Shown here piece by piece: positions 43,401 through 51,640 of a stretch of 64,000 bases of DNA (positions within the stretch are counted from its first letter, which is position 1; each line of letters opens with the position of its first letter). The notes under the pieces were generated by a model. The model had not been told where the DNA came from. It ran no database searches and saw nothing but the letters and a program-made list of their open reading frames with translations. This DNA comes from Desulfarculus baarsii DSM 2075. GTDB taxonomy: Bacteria; Desulfobacterota; Desulfarculia; Desulfarculales; Desulfarculaceae. The DNA is taken from positions 2,321,501 through 2,385,500 of the forward strand of contig NC_014365.1 in assembly GCF_000143965.1 (NCBI RefSeq), read 5' to 3'. The translations under genes were made by a program, and so were the position numbers.

Positions 43401-43467
43401 GCCCAACCTCAAGGGCTTCAGCAACCAGGACGTGATGAGCCAGATTACGACCATGCTTCAGGGCTAG
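40429..43467 (+). CDS. hdrA: Double-length HdrA-like FAD/iron-sulfur protein
   Basis: This 1012-residue protein joins two HdrA-type halves. Half 1 has FAD-binding VVGGGIASIQASLDL near residue 14, the NDCSMCILSPKL motif, CIACGACAAKCP (about 112-123), a further cysteine set in CLYFQKGKCRACEKFCP, and WLQCVGSRD. Half 2 begins with a CSCG-type segment, then a second FAD site VIGGGIAGMNAALEL near 600 and FIQCVGSRE. The C-terminus has two ferredoxin motifs, CVGCGVCWEICP (about 946) and CKGCGTCVASC (about 978). HdrA is the flavin-based electron-bifurcation site. Single HdrA is about 650 residues, so this is an end-to-end duplication, as seen in some sulfate reducers. MvhD genes flank it on both sides. 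Confidence 0.93.
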   Translation: MADKTKKPVGAVMVVGGGIASIQASLDLADSGYYVYMVEKTSAIGGVMAMLDKTFPTNDCSMCILSPKLVEAGRHPNIEVITLAEVQDISGEAGNFEVKVLQKARYIDMSKCIACGACAAKCPKRVPDEFNQRLNNRHAAHVRYPQAVPLKYAIDKENCLYFQKGKCRACEKFCPADAVDFGQQDVMHTLNVGSVILAAGYRPVDPGQCGIHTSAFQNFPNVVTALQFERILSASGPWMGHLVRPGDNKEPKKIAWLQCVGSRDINTCQNGYCSAVCCMYAIKEAIIAKEHSHHGLDTSIFFMDMRTFGKDFERTYEGAKQKGIRFIRSRNPSMIELPDGSLELSWVDEKGKLSTEVYDLVVLSQGLEMDPETAALCRKIGVETGQSRFVETGSFTPVESSRPGIYVCGALAGPKDIPLSVMEASAAACAAAANIHSARGTMITEQVKRPQKNVGGDPPRVGVFVCSCGINIAGVVDVDAVKQYAATLPNVEYVENNLFTCSQDTQDKMAKVIEEKGLNRMVVAACSPRTHEPLFQETLQAAGVNKYLFELANIRNQDSWVHANDPVAATEKAKDQVRMAVAKASLLEPLTEARLSILPKAMVIGGGIAGMNAALELAKQGFETHLVERDIKLGGNARMLRVTAKGDLVQPYLEQLAAKVQAEPLIHLHLGSTLKDVDGFVGNFKTTLVSDKGEEVVEHGATLLCIGAGEYKPTEYLYGQHPGVMTHLELDSALINGQIDPKKTNSVVFIQCVGSREPERPYCSKVCCTHSVESALHFKESNPDCQVTVMYRDMRTFGEREYLYQKARALGVMFVRFDLDRKPVVELDGDQLQVRAYDPILDMDVAFPADVVGLATAIVSHRQEELAQMFKLPMDSDGWLLEAHVKLRPVDFATDGVFMAGIAHYPKPIEEAISQAQAAVSRAITVLSRKEMFLPGTVAVIDKKKCVGCGVCWEICPYSAITQDSADGLAVVNEALCKGCGTCVASCRSGAPNLKGFSNQDVMSQITTMLQG

Positions 43468-43501
43468 GCGGCCCGGCAGCGTGCAGCTGGAGAACGATAT
43501 A

Positions 43502-43957
43502 ATGAGCGACAAGGAACAATTCGAGCCGCGGATAGCAGCTTTCTTCTGCAACTGGTGCACCTACGGCGGCGCGGACCTGGCCGGCGTCAGCCGCCTGCAA
43601 TATCCGCCCAACATCCGCGTGGTGCGCATCCCCTGCACCGGGCGCATGAGCCCCAAATTCATCCTGCAGGCCTTCCGGCAGGGCGCCGACGGCATCTGGG
43701 TCAGCGGCTGCCACCCCGGAGACTGCCACTACATCGCCGGCAACATGTACGCCCGGCGACGTTTCGCGGTCCTCAAGAACCTCTTGGAGTACGTCGGCCT
43801 GGAGCCCGGTCGCATTCACTTCTCCTGGATCTCCTCGGCCGAGGCCACCAAGTTCCAGGAGACGGTCATCGAGGTGACCAACGCCGTGCGCGCGCTGGGG
43901 CCGGCCAAATTCATGTTGAAGGACATCGCTCCCCAAGCGCAGCGTGAGGTGGCCTGA
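43502..43957 (+). CDS. MvhD-like iron-sulfur protein, second copy
   Basis: This 151-residue protein is homologous to the first MvhD here. It has FFCNWCTYGGADLAG (about 14-28), IPCTGRMS near 42 and SGCHPGDCHYIAGN (about 66-79), the canonical MvhD set. It matches the family more closely than the first copy, whose WC motif is preceded by an extra cysteine. The ATG at 43502 has GGAG about 9 bases upstream. Its stop overlaps the next gene's start, so it is coupled to the FrhB/FloxB-like protein. It probably bridges HdrA to the NAD(P)H-side subunits. Confidence 0.93.
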   Translation: MSDKEQFEPRIAAFFCNWCTYGGADLAGVSRLQYPPNIRVVRIPCTGRMSPKFILQAFRQGADGIWVSGCHPGDCHYIAGNMYARRRFAVLKNLLEYVGLEPGRIHFSWISSAEATKFQETVIEVTNAVRALGPAKFMLKDIAPQAQREVA

Positions 43958-44907
43958 TGCAGCAGCGAACTGAAAAAATCCGCGAGGCGGCCAAACGCCT
44001 TCTGGCCGAAGGGGCGGTGGACGTGGTGCTTGGTTATCGCGCCGGCACGGTGCCCATGCGCGAGCAACCCTTTGCCGCCCGCAGCGTCGAGGAGGCCGAC
44101 GAACTGGTCTGGAGCAGCTTCTGCTGCAACAACCTGGCCAACTTCTTGGTGCGCCGCGACGAAAAGACCGCCATCGTGGCCCAGGGCTGCGTCAGCCGCA
44201 ACATCGTGGGCCTGCTCCAAGAAAACCAGATCGACCGCAAGCGCCTGAAAATCATCGGCGTGCCCTGCCTGGGCATGGTCTCGCGCTCGAAGGTGCTGGA
44301 CAAGATCGGCAACAAGACGGTCTTTGCCGTGGAAGAGCAAGGCGAGGAACTGGTCGTCAAGGGCAAGGGCTTCGAAGAGCGCTTGAACCGCAAGGAACTC
44401 CTGCGCGACAACTGCTTCACCTGCCAGCACCGCAATCCGGTCATTTCCGACGAGATGGTTTGCGAGCCGGTGCAGGACGCCGCCGGTGGCGACATCGACA
44501 AGATGGCCGCGCCTTGGGAGGCCCTGGCCCCCGAGGAGCGCTGGTCCACCTTCAAGGAGGCCTTTGCCGACTGCATCCGTTGCTACGCCTGTCGCGACGC
44601 CTGTCCGCTGTGTTATTGCCACGTCTGCTTCGTCGACGAGTCCAAGCCCCAGTGGTGCGGCAAGACTCAAGACGAGGCCGACGTGCAGACGTTCCATATC
44701 TTGCGCGCCTTCCACTGCGCCGGCCGCTGCACCGACTGCGGGGCCTGTGAGTCGGCCTGCCCCATGGGCATCAAGATGCGCGTCTTGACCAGCAAGATCG
44801 AAAAGGACGTGCGTCAGATGTATGGCTACACGCCGGGCATGGACGAAAAAGCCACGCCGACGATGAGCGTGTACCGTCCCAACGACCCGCAGGACTTCAT
44901 CAAGTAA
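43957..44907 (+). CDS. FrhB/FloxB-like iron-sulfur protein
   Basis: This is a 316-residue soluble protein. The first 180 residues resemble the N-terminal part of coenzyme-F420 hydrogenase/dehydrogenase beta subunits, with FCCNNLANFLV, AQGCVSRNIVGL, GVPCLGMV and DNCFTCQHRNP. The last third has two 4Fe-4S motifs, CIRCYACRDACPLCYCHVC (about 207-225) and CTDCGACESACP (about 262-273). Such proteins couple soluble electron carriers to Hdr modules. It overlaps the second MvhD gene by one base, and the HydB/FloxC-like gene follows. An ATG start at 43957 is clear. Its exact carrier, ferredoxin or NAD(P)H through FloxA, is inferred. Confidence 0.82.
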   Translation: MQQRTEKIREAAKRLLAEGAVDVVLGYRAGTVPMREQPFAARSVEEADELVWSSFCCNNLANFLVRRDEKTAIVAQGCVSRNIVGLLQENQIDRKRLKIIGVPCLGMVSRSKVLDKIGNKTVFAVEEQGEELVVKGKGFEERLNRKELLRDNCFTCQHRNPVISDEMVCEPVQDAAGGDIDKMAAPWEALAPEERWSTFKEAFADCIRCYACRDACPLCYCHVCFVDESKPQWCGKTQDEADVQTFHILRAFHCAGRCTDCGACESACPMGIKMRVLTSKIEKDVRQMYGYTPGMDEKATPTMSVYRPNDPQDFIK

Positions 44908-44918
44908 GGGTGGCTGCC

Positions 44919-45947
44919 ATGGCAGACAAAATATTGGCCAAAGACAAGCTGGACGAGTTCATCGCCAAGCTGCGGGAAGAAGCCGACGTTTACGCGCCCG
45001 CGCGCGTCGGCGCCAAGACCACGTGGCAAGAGGTGAACGGCGCCGAGGGTCTGGACTGGGATTTCACCAACACCGAAATGTCCCCCAAGGACTTTTTCTT
45101 CCCCCAGACCGAATGCATGATGCGCTTCAAGAACGCCAAGGATGATCCCGAGGGGATGATCATGAAGGCCGAGGAGTTGCTGCCCCGGTCGCGGGTTCTT
45201 TTGAACATGCGCCCCTGCGACGCCAAGGCCTTCCAGGTGCTGGACATGATCTTCGTCCAGGACGAGATGACCGACGACGTCTATTGGCGCGACAAACGCG
45301 AAAAGACCTTGGTGGCCGGCCTGGCCTGCAACGAGCCCTGCCCGACCTGCTTCTGTTCGTCGGTCAACTGCGGCCCGCACCACCAGGTGGGCATGGACCT
45401 GCTTTTCGTGGACCTGGGTGACAAGCTTCTGGTGAAGGTGCTCACCGAAAAGGGCGAGGCCGCCAGCGCCGACCTGCCCCCGGCCGCCGCCGCCGACGAG
45501 GCCAAGGCCGCCGAACTCAAGGCCGCCGCCGAGGCCGCCATCAGCTCCAAGGTCTCGCTGGACAAGATCAACGCCCGCGAGGTGCTCGATCTCTACAATC
45601 TGCCCATGTGGGACAAAGTGCACGAGGCCTGCCTCAACTGCGGCACCTGCACCTTTGTCTGCCCCACTTGCCACTGCTTCGACATCCAAGACGAAGTGCA
45701 GGGCCAGGAAGGCCGCCGCGTGCGCAACTGGGATTACTGCATGAGCTGGCTGTTCACCATGCACGGCACCGGCCACAACCCCCGCGGCAAGAAAAAAGAC
45801 CGGGTGCGTCAGCGCTTCATGCATAAATTCAAGTACATCCCGGTCAAGCGCGACGGCGAGATCGGCTGCGTCGGCTGCGGCCGCTGCATTCAGATGTGCC
45901 CCGTCAACATCGACGTTCGTCAGGTCGTCGACCAGATGAACTCCTAG
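44919..45947 (+). CDS. HydB/FloxC/AsrA-like 4Fe-4S dicluster protein
   Basis: This is a 342-residue cytoplasmic protein of the sulfhydrogenase beta/anaerobic sulfite reductase A/FloxC group. An N-terminal domain with LNMRPCDAKAFQVLD near 100 and GLACNEPCPTCFCSSVNCGP near 140 is followed by an Ala/Lys-rich linker. A C-terminal dicluster ferredoxin part has CLNCGTCTFVCPTCHC (about 238-253) and CVGCGRCIQMCP (about 320-331). I choose the ATG at 44919 over a GTG at 44910. In known systems this subunit works with an FAD/NAD(P)H-binding partner, which is the next gene, 20 bp away. Confidence 0.87.
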   Translation: MADKILAKDKLDEFIAKLREEADVYAPARVGAKTTWQEVNGAEGLDWDFTNTEMSPKDFFFPQTECMMRFKNAKDDPEGMIMKAEELLPRSRVLLNMRPCDAKAFQVLDMIFVQDEMTDDVYWRDKREKTLVAGLACNEPCPTCFCSSVNCGPHHQVGMDLLFVDLGDKLLVKVLTEKGEAASADLPPAAAADEAKAAELKAAAEAAISSKVSLDKINAREVLDLYNLPMWDKVHEACLNCGTCTFVCPTCHCFDIQDEVQGQEGRRVRNWDYCMSWLFTMHGTGHNPRGKKKDRVRQRFMHKFKYIPVKRDGEIGCVGCGRCIQMCPVNIDVRQVVDQMNS

Positions 45948-45967
45948 AGGAAGGGACGGGATAAGTC

Positions 45968-46807
45968 ATGAGAAACACGTATGTCCCTTACCCGGTCCGC
46001 ATCAAGGACGTGATCGTCGAGACCGAGGACAAACAGCTTCGCTCCTTCTGGTTCGAGTTCATCAACCCCGAGGACGCCGAGGCCTTCAACTACACTCCGG
46101 GCCAGTTCGCCGAGCTGAGCATCAGCGGCTACGGTGAAATCCCCATCGGCATCGCCTCCAGCCCCACCGAGGGTAAAGACGTCCTGTTCACCGTCAACAA
46201 AGTCGGCGTGGTCAGTTCGCAGCTGCACAACATGAAGCCCGGCGACGTCATGGGCATCCGCGGCCCCCTGGGCAACAGCTATCCCCTCAAGCAGATGGAG
46301 GGCAAGAACGTGGTCATCGTGGCCGGCGGTTTCGCCGTGACCACCCTGCGCTCGACCATGAACTGGCTGCTGCACCCGGACAATCGCGATCGTTACGGCA
46401 AGATCACCTTCATTTACGGCGCGCGCACCCCGGGCATGCTGCTCTACGAAAACGAGTGGCGCAACTGGATGCAACGCGGCGACTGCGACATCCACGTGAC
46501 CATCGACCGCGATTGCGAAGGCTGGGACTGCCTGGTGGGCTTCGTGCCCTCGGTCACCGAGCAGGTCGCCCCGCCGGCCGAAAATTCCGTGGCCCTGATT
46601 TGCGGCCCGCCGATCATGATCAAGTTCACCCAGCCGGTCTTTGACAAGCTGGGCTGGCAACCCGATCAGATCGTCCTCAGCCTGGAAAACAGGATGAAGT
46701 GCGGCATCGGCATCTGCGGCCGCTGCAACGTGGGGCCATATTACGTCTGCAAGGACGGCCCGGTCTTCACCAAGGAGCAACTGGACAAGCTGCCAAGCGA
46801 ATACTAG
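45968..46807 (+). CDS. FAD/NAD(P)H-binding oxidoreductase subunit (HydG/AsrB/FloxA-like)
   Basis: This is a 279-residue flavoprotein of the ferredoxin-NADP reductase family. The FAD domain has YTPGQFAELSI (about 44-54) and IGIASSP (about 62). The NAD(P) domain begins VVIVAGGFAVTTLRS near 119 and has ICGPPIMIKF near 215. The C-terminus carries a 2Fe-2S type cysteine set MKCGIGICGRCN. This subunit gives the cluster an NAD(P)H entry or exit point, as FloxA does in HdrABC-FloxABCD. The ATG at 45968 has a GGGA site about 10 bases upstream. A small hairpin follows the stop. Confidence 0.9.
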   Translation: MRNTYVPYPVRIKDVIVETEDKQLRSFWFEFINPEDAEAFNYTPGQFAELSISGYGEIPIGIASSPTEGKDVLFTVNKVGVVSSQLHNMKPGDVMGIRGPLGNSYPLKQMEGKNVVIVAGGFAVTTLRSTMNWLLHPDNRDRYGKITFIYGARTPGMLLYENEWRNWMQRGDCDIHVTIDRDCEGWDCLVGFVPSVTEQVAPPAENSVALICGPPIMIKFTQPVFDKLGWQPDQIVLSLENRMKCGIGICGRCNVGPYYVCKDGPVFTKEQLDKLPSEY

Positions 46808-46818
46808 CAGCCAAGCAA

Positions 46819-46843
46819 GGGGGCGGCCCGAGCGCCCCCTTTA
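46819..46843 (+). terminator. Hairpin between FloxA-like and HdrD-like genes
   Basis: GGGGGCG pairs with CGCCCCC around a 7-base loop and is followed by TTTAAAAATA. It is a partial terminator or processing site within the cluster. Confidence 0.5.
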
Positions 46844-46908
46844 AAAATACATAAATACCCTAGCTAAACCATGGGTTTCGTTTTCATCCTGTCGCCAGGG
46901 AGGAAGAA

Positions 46909-48237
46909 ATGCCCCAGGCCATCACACCCAAAACGCTCTCGCAAGAGGCGCACGAAAAGCTCAAGAAAGCCAACCTCAACCTGTGCCTGACCTGCGGCAC
47001 CTGCAGCGGCGGCTGCCCGATCACCGGCAACCCCAGCGAGGACATGCAGGGCATGGATATCCGTAAGGTTTATCGCATGCTGGCCTATGGCATGGTCGAC
47101 GAAGTGGTCAATTCGCGTTTCCCCTGGCTGTGCACCGGCTGTGGCCGCTGCGCCGCCGCCTGCCCCATGGACATCGACACGCCGGCGATCATGGGCTACA
47201 TGAAGCACTTGCGCCCCCGCGATCAGGTGCCGGGCATCCTGCACAAGGGCGTCGAGCAGGTGTTGGCCACCGGCAACAACATGGGCATCTCCAAGGAAGA
47301 CTATCTTTTCACCATGGCCGACATGGGCCGCGAGATGGCCGACGATTGCTGCCCCGGCTTTTACGTGCCCGTGGACAAGCAGGACGCCGACATCCTCTTC
47401 TTCCCCAACTCCAAGGAAGTCTACGGCGACTTCGAGGACATGCTGTGGTGGTGGAAGATCTTCTACGCGGCAAAGGAAAACTGGACCATCCCCAGCGAGA
47501 ACTGGGAGGCCGTGGACTGGGGCTTGTTCACCGGCAACTACGAGGCCACGCGCATCCTGGCCCAGCGCAAGATCGACATGATGAAAAAGTTCAACATCAA
47601 GCGCATGATCATGCCCGACTGCGGCGGCGGCTCCTATGGCTGCCGCATGGGCATGAAGACCTGCGCCATCGATGATCCCAACAACGTGGTCAACTGGATT
47701 TATCTCTACGACTACCTCAAGGAGATCATCGCGCAGGGCCGCGTCAAGCTGGACAAGAGCGTCAACGCCGGCAAGATTTTCACCTGGCACGACAGCTGCA
47801 AACACGGCCGCGAGTTGGAGCGCCATTATGGCCACGGCTACTTCGATGAGCCCCGCTGGATTATCCAGCAGTGCGTCGACGAGTTCGTGGACATGGAGCC
47901 CAACCGCATGAACGGCAACTGCTGCGGGGCCGGCGGCGGCAACTGGCCCATGCCCTACGAGGCCGACTCGGTGTGGCACGGCCGCAAGAAGTTCGAGTCG
48001 ATCAAAAACAGCGGGGCCCACGTGGTGGTGGTGGGCTGCTCCAACTGCCACGACCAGATCATGAAGCGCCTGCCCAAGTTCTACACCGACTATAAATACG
48101 AGGTGAAATACATCTGGGAGTTGGTGGCCGACTCGCTGGTCATCGAACCCTGGGACGACGACATGGTGGCCAAGGCCGAGGCCGAAGCCGCCGAGCAGTG
48201 GGAGCGCCTGGGCGTGGACCTGGACGCCGGATACTAG
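46909..48237 (+). CDS. HdrD-like iron-sulfur protein (HdrC-HdrB fusion)
   Basis: This is a 442-residue soluble protein. The N-terminal ferredoxin part has CLTCGTCSGGCP (about 26-37) and CTGCGRCAAACP (about 76-87), as in HdrC. The rest has two CCG domains as in HdrB, with MPDCGGGSYGCR near 242, a DSCKHGREL block, GNCCGAGGGNW near 340 and VGCSNCHDQ near 375. The HdrC-HdrB order equals HdrD. It lacks membrane helices and ends the cluster, so it likely holds the terminal disulfide-reducing site of the complex. The ATG at 46909 follows GGGAGG. A strong terminator lies beyond its stop. Confidence 0.92.
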   Translation: MPQAITPKTLSQEAHEKLKKANLNLCLTCGTCSGGCPITGNPSEDMQGMDIRKVYRMLAYGMVDEVVNSRFPWLCTGCGRCAAACPMDIDTPAIMGYMKHLRPRDQVPGILHKGVEQVLATGNNMGISKEDYLFTMADMGREMADDCCPGFYVPVDKQDADILFFPNSKEVYGDFEDMLWWWKIFYAAKENWTIPSENWEAVDWGLFTGNYEATRILAQRKIDMMKKFNIKRMIMPDCGGGSYGCRMGMKTCAIDDPNNVVNWIYLYDYLKEIIAQGRVKLDKSVNAGKIFTWHDSCKHGRELERHYGHGYFDEPRWIIQQCVDEFVDMEPNRMNGNCCGAGGGNWPMPYEADSVWHGRKKFESIKNSGAHVVVVGCSNCHDQIMKRLPKFYTDYKYEVKYIWELVADSLVIEPWDDDMVAKAEAEAAEQWERLGVDLDAGY

Positions 48238-48259
48238 GCCAACGCCTCGCGACGACGCC

Positions 48260-48297
48260 GGCGGTCGGGGATGGTTGTCTCCGACCGCCGCTTTTTT
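48260..48297 (+). terminator. Rho-independent terminator of the HdrA cluster
   Basis: A 9-bp perfect stem, GGCGGTCGG with CCGACCGCC (48260-48268, 48281-48289), followed by GC and six T. Confidence 0.85.
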
Positions 48298-48397
48298 CGC
48301 CCCAAGCGCCAAAAAACCTGGATCAAAAAAGCGATCGGGCGGACTATAGGACAAAGGCTCGTGACGAAAACAACTTGCGCTAGGGTGAAACCAAGCG

Positions 48398-49088
48398 ATG
48401 CATTCGTTGACGGAGGCCTTTGCCTTCTCGGCCATCGTGGGCCAGGAATCGATGAAACAAGCGCTGCTGCTCAACGCGGTCAACCACATGGTTGGCGGCG
48501 TGCTGATCCGCGGCGAAAAAGGCACGGCCAAATCCACCGCCGTGCGCGCCCTGGCTGCCTTGCTGCCACAGATCCTGGTGGTCGAGGGCTGCCCCTTTGG
48601 CTGTGATCCGGCCGCGCCGGCCAAACTATGCCCTTATTGCGCCCAGCGCCTGGCCAAAGGCGAAAAACTGCCGAACCTCCTGCGCAAGGCTAGGGTAGTC
48701 GATCTGCCGATGGGCTCCACCGAGGACCGCTTGTTGAGCTCGTTGGATTCGGAACGGGCCATCAAGCACGGCGAAAAGCACTTCGAGCCGGGCATCCTGG
48801 CCGAGGCCAACCGCGGCGTGCTCTAGGTCAACGCGGTGAACCTGCTGGAGGATCACATCGTCGACGTGTTGCTGGACCGCTTTGGCCTGTGCGCCCAAAA
48901 GGCCCACGCCGCCGGTCACCGCGCCGAGATCGTCATGCGCCGCGCGGCCTTGGTTTTGGTCCATCGCCGCCGCACGCCGTCGCCAAAGCCGGTACAGCGG
49001 CCAGAAAAACCGCATGAGCGACATCCCGAGCCGAATGCGTGCCGAGACGCTGCCGGACGCGTTACGCCTGGAGGAGCGCGGGCGCTGA
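48398..49088 (+). pseudogene. Remnant of a magnesium-chelatase-type AAA+ ATPase (BchI/ChlI-like)
   Basis: The first 142 codons read like the N-terminus of a magnesium/cobalt chelatase ATPase. FSAIVGQESMKQALLLNAV is followed by Walker A GEKGTAKST, a CPFGCDPAAPAKLCPYC zinc segment typical of the fused chelatase family, and LPMGSTEDRL. A TAG at 48827 then interrupts GVL*VNAVNLLEDHIVDVLLD. Here the Walker B acidic pair (normally YVDE) has become VNA. Only DRFGLCA and HRAEIVMRRAAL remain recognisable afterward, with about 100 residues of the normal intervening sequence missing. It is a decayed gene, not a stop-codon recoding case. The end is approximate. Confidence 0.8.
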
Positions 49089-49117
49089 ACGGTGGCGCGG
49101 GCGAGGCAAAATTATAG

Positions 49118-49369
49118 CGAAGATAACCACTTGCGGGCTAGGTCGCGGTTTTTCTGACACAAACGTGACAAAGCATTCACGCGCTGTCGTTAACGGTTTC
49201 CCCCGCGCCAAGTGTAGTCCAGATTGTGTAAAGATTTGAAAAATGGGCTTGCGTCATAATCGTAAATAGAGTACTCAATAATAATCGCTGGCTGAACATC
49301 GATCAAATACTGTAGAGCACCACGCCTGCCCAACGCTCGAAACAAACTGCACGCAAAGGGTTGTAACTC
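49118..49369. other. A+T-rich region before the glycosyltransferase gene
   Basis: About 250 bases, visibly richer in A+T than the flanking DNA. It probably holds the promoter of the glycosyltransferase-epimerase pair, but no confident boxes can be named. Confidence 0.45.
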
Positions 49370-51625
49370 GTGATTGAAACCGACGGCAGAACCATGACCA
49401 AGCGCAATGACAGGCAACACGCAAAGTCACTCAAGGAAAAACCGTACAAAGTCGGCCTGCAGAAAGCGCAATATTTTTTGCCGGGGGCGGCGAGTTCGCC
49501 AGAGAGAAAACCACTGAAAGTTTGCATTTTAGCCTGTGACATAGTTGGACCTATCCGTAACGGTGGAATCGGTACGGCCTATACTTATCTTGCCAGATTT
49601 CTGAAGCACCATGGACACGATGTAACCATTCTTTATACCTTAGGAAAGTATTGCGAAATTGGAACAATTGACCAATGGATAGAATTTTATAATAATGAAG
49701 AAATAGAGTTTATTCCGCTACCACATATTCTTTCAACACGATTCGCCGACAATGGAATATCCGATTCGGTGCGTCAGTCATATGACGCCATGGCCTGGCT
49801 TAAAGACAAACAATTCGACGTGGTGCACGTAAGCGAATGGCGCGGCATAGGTTATTTCCCATTGTTGGCGAAACGTTTGGGATTGTTGGAGCACCCACCG
49901 CACTTCGTCGTCAAATGCTCGTCGCCGACATTGTGGGCCAACAAGGGCGGTTGGCAACTGCCAATGCGCTTGGTCGAGCTTTCCTATGAACGTCTGGAAC
50001 GTTGCTCGGTGGAATGGGCCGACACCGTGATTAGTGGATCATCAGACCTTCTCGACTGGATGATCGAGCACGGGTACGATCTGCCTGCGGAAACATATTC
50101 TCACAAGAATATTTTACCGCTCATCGATGATTTTTTGGATGGCAGTAAAACAGGCAAGCGCGAACAGGTCGACGAACTAGTATTTTTTGGCCGCTTGGAG
50201 CCACGCAAGGGCATTGAGCTTTTTTGCCGCGCCTTGGATATGTTCAGGCATTCAGACGTCAAACCACGTAAAATCACCTTCCTGGGAAAACGATCAAACC
50301 TTTTCAATATAAAAGATGCTTTAGCCGCGCGAAACTATCTTGGAATTGAATTTGAGATTATTGACAACGCCTCTCAACCAGAAGCGATTCGTTATTTAAA
50401 GGAACCAGGACGGCTGGCGGTGATGCCTTCCATCCTGGAAAATTCTTCATTTTGCATTTACGAGTGTTTGGCATATGGCATTCCCTTTGTGGCTAGCGGC
50501 ACCGGCGGCAATCCAGAATTGGTCGCGCAAGAATATCACGACGAAGTAATGTTTCCCCTGATGCCATCGGCAATCTTCAAAAGCATTGTCAACGCGCTGA
50601 AGAATGGCGCCATAAACCCCGCTCCATCGTTTTCGCTTGAAGAAAGCGAGTCCATTTGGTCGGACTGGCACTATTCGCTTTCCAACGTCCTGGCCGCGGA
50701 ACGTAGCTCGCGCAAAACCAACGCTATCGAATCGATAAGTGAACCGCCCTTGATATCAGTGTGCCTCTCCACCTACAATCGGTCACACGGCGCGCGCCGC
50801 GCGATCGAATCGATAAAGGCGCAGGATTATCCAAATATTGAAATATTGGTCGTGGATGATGGCACGGACAACCCATACGACATGGCCGAAATGCGCCGCA
50901 TCGCCGACGAGTTGCACTCCGAAGGCCACAGGGTCGTATTTCAGGAAAATCAATATCTTGGCGCGGTAAGAAACAAGTGCATTTCTGAAGCCAGGGGTGA
51001 GTATCTATTTTTCCACGACGACGACAACGTAGCATTGCCTGGTGAAATCAAGAAAATGTTTTCGGCCATGCAAAAAACAGGCTGCGATATTCTGACTACA
51101 TTTGGTTATAAATATGTCGAAGAAGACGATGAATTCGCCTCTTACGAAGAAATAATACAAAAAGATTTGTCACATTGTGACATCATTCCTTTTTTGGGTG
51201 GAGGCTTGGCGCTTGGCCTATTCAAAAACGTATTTGGCGATTCAAACAGCCTGCTGAAAAAGCAGGTCGCCATCGACGTGGGTGGATTCACCACGGATTA
51301 TGGCATTATCCAGGAAGACCATGAGTTCTTCGCAAAATGCGTTCTAGCTGGCAAAAAGTTGCTGGTTTACCCCGAACCCACATATATATACCGCTGGTCA
51401 AACCGCGGCATGATGCGTTCACAAAGCGCAATCGCCGGGCGTTTGCGCGTCGCCAGAGCGTACACGCAGCACATCCCCCGCGAACTGGAACAGATCATTT
51501 ACATGGCCCAGTCACAGTTTTTTGAAAACAATAAAAACGCCAATTTCGTGCGTCTGATGACGCCATGGATTGAAAGCATCGGCGAGGTGAGCGAGCTGAT
51601 GAAGAACATGACAAAAAAAGGCTAG
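49370..51625 (+). CDS. Two-domain glycosyltransferase (GT4-like plus GT2-like)
   Basis: This is a 751-residue protein. Residues about 50-430 are a GT-B/GT4-like domain, with NGGIGTAYTYLARFLKHHGHDV at the N-terminal nucleotide fold, VDELVFFGRLEPRKGIELF near 265 and SILENSSFCIYECLAYGIPF near 355 carrying the E-x7-E signature. Residues about 460-700 are a GT2 (GT-A) domain, with ISVCLSTYNRSHGARRAIES near 463, ILVVDDGTDNP and the metal site HDDDN near 545. Fusions like this build surface polysaccharides. The gene is notably A+T-rich compared with its neighbours, suggesting recent transfer. It starts at a GTG with AAGGG about 10 bases upstream; an ATG at 49394 is an alternative. It leads into the epimerase gene. 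Confidence 0.9.
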   Translation: MIETDGRTMTKRNDRQHAKSLKEKPYKVGLQKAQYFLPGAASSPERKPLKVCILACDIVGPIRNGGIGTAYTYLARFLKHHGHDVTILYTLGKYCEIGTIDQWIEFYNNEEIEFIPLPHILSTRFADNGISDSVRQSYDAMAWLKDKQFDVVHVSEWRGIGYFPLLAKRLGLLEHPPHFVVKCSSPTLWANKGGWQLPMRLVELSYERLERCSVEWADTVISGSSDLLDWMIEHGYDLPAETYSHKNILPLIDDFLDGSKTGKREQVDELVFFGRLEPRKGIELFCRALDMFRHSDVKPRKITFLGKRSNLFNIKDALAARNYLGIEFEIIDNASQPEAIRYLKEPGRLAVMPSILENSSFCIYECLAYGIPFVASGTGGNPELVAQEYHDEVMFPLMPSAIFKSIVNALKNGAINPAPSFSLEESESIWSDWHYSLSNVLAAERSSRKTNAIESISEPPLISVCLSTYNRSHGARRAIESIKAQDYPNIEILVVDDGTDNPYDMAEMRRIADELHSEGHRVVFQENQYLGAVRNKCISEARGEYLFFHDDDNVALPGEIKKMFSAMQKTGCDILTTFGYKYVEEDDEFASYEEIIQKDLSHCDIIPFLGGGLALGLFKNVFGDSNSLLKKQVAIDVGGFTTDYGIIQEDHEFFAKCVLAGKKLLVYPEPTYIYRWSNRGMMRSQSAIAGRLRVARAYTQHIPRELEQIIYMAQSQFFENNKNANFVRLMTPWIESIGEVSELMKNMTKKG

Positions 51626-51640
51626 GCCCGGAGCTTGTCA

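Noticed and set aside
40339-43560. 1073-codon minus-strand open frame opposite hdrA
   Set aside because: Mirror of hdrA codon usage, no recognisable motif.
48827-48829. TAG in the chelatase-like gene as a pyrrolysine or read-through codon
   Set aside because: Walker B residues right after it are also lost and the rest of the domain is missing, so decay is the simpler explanation.
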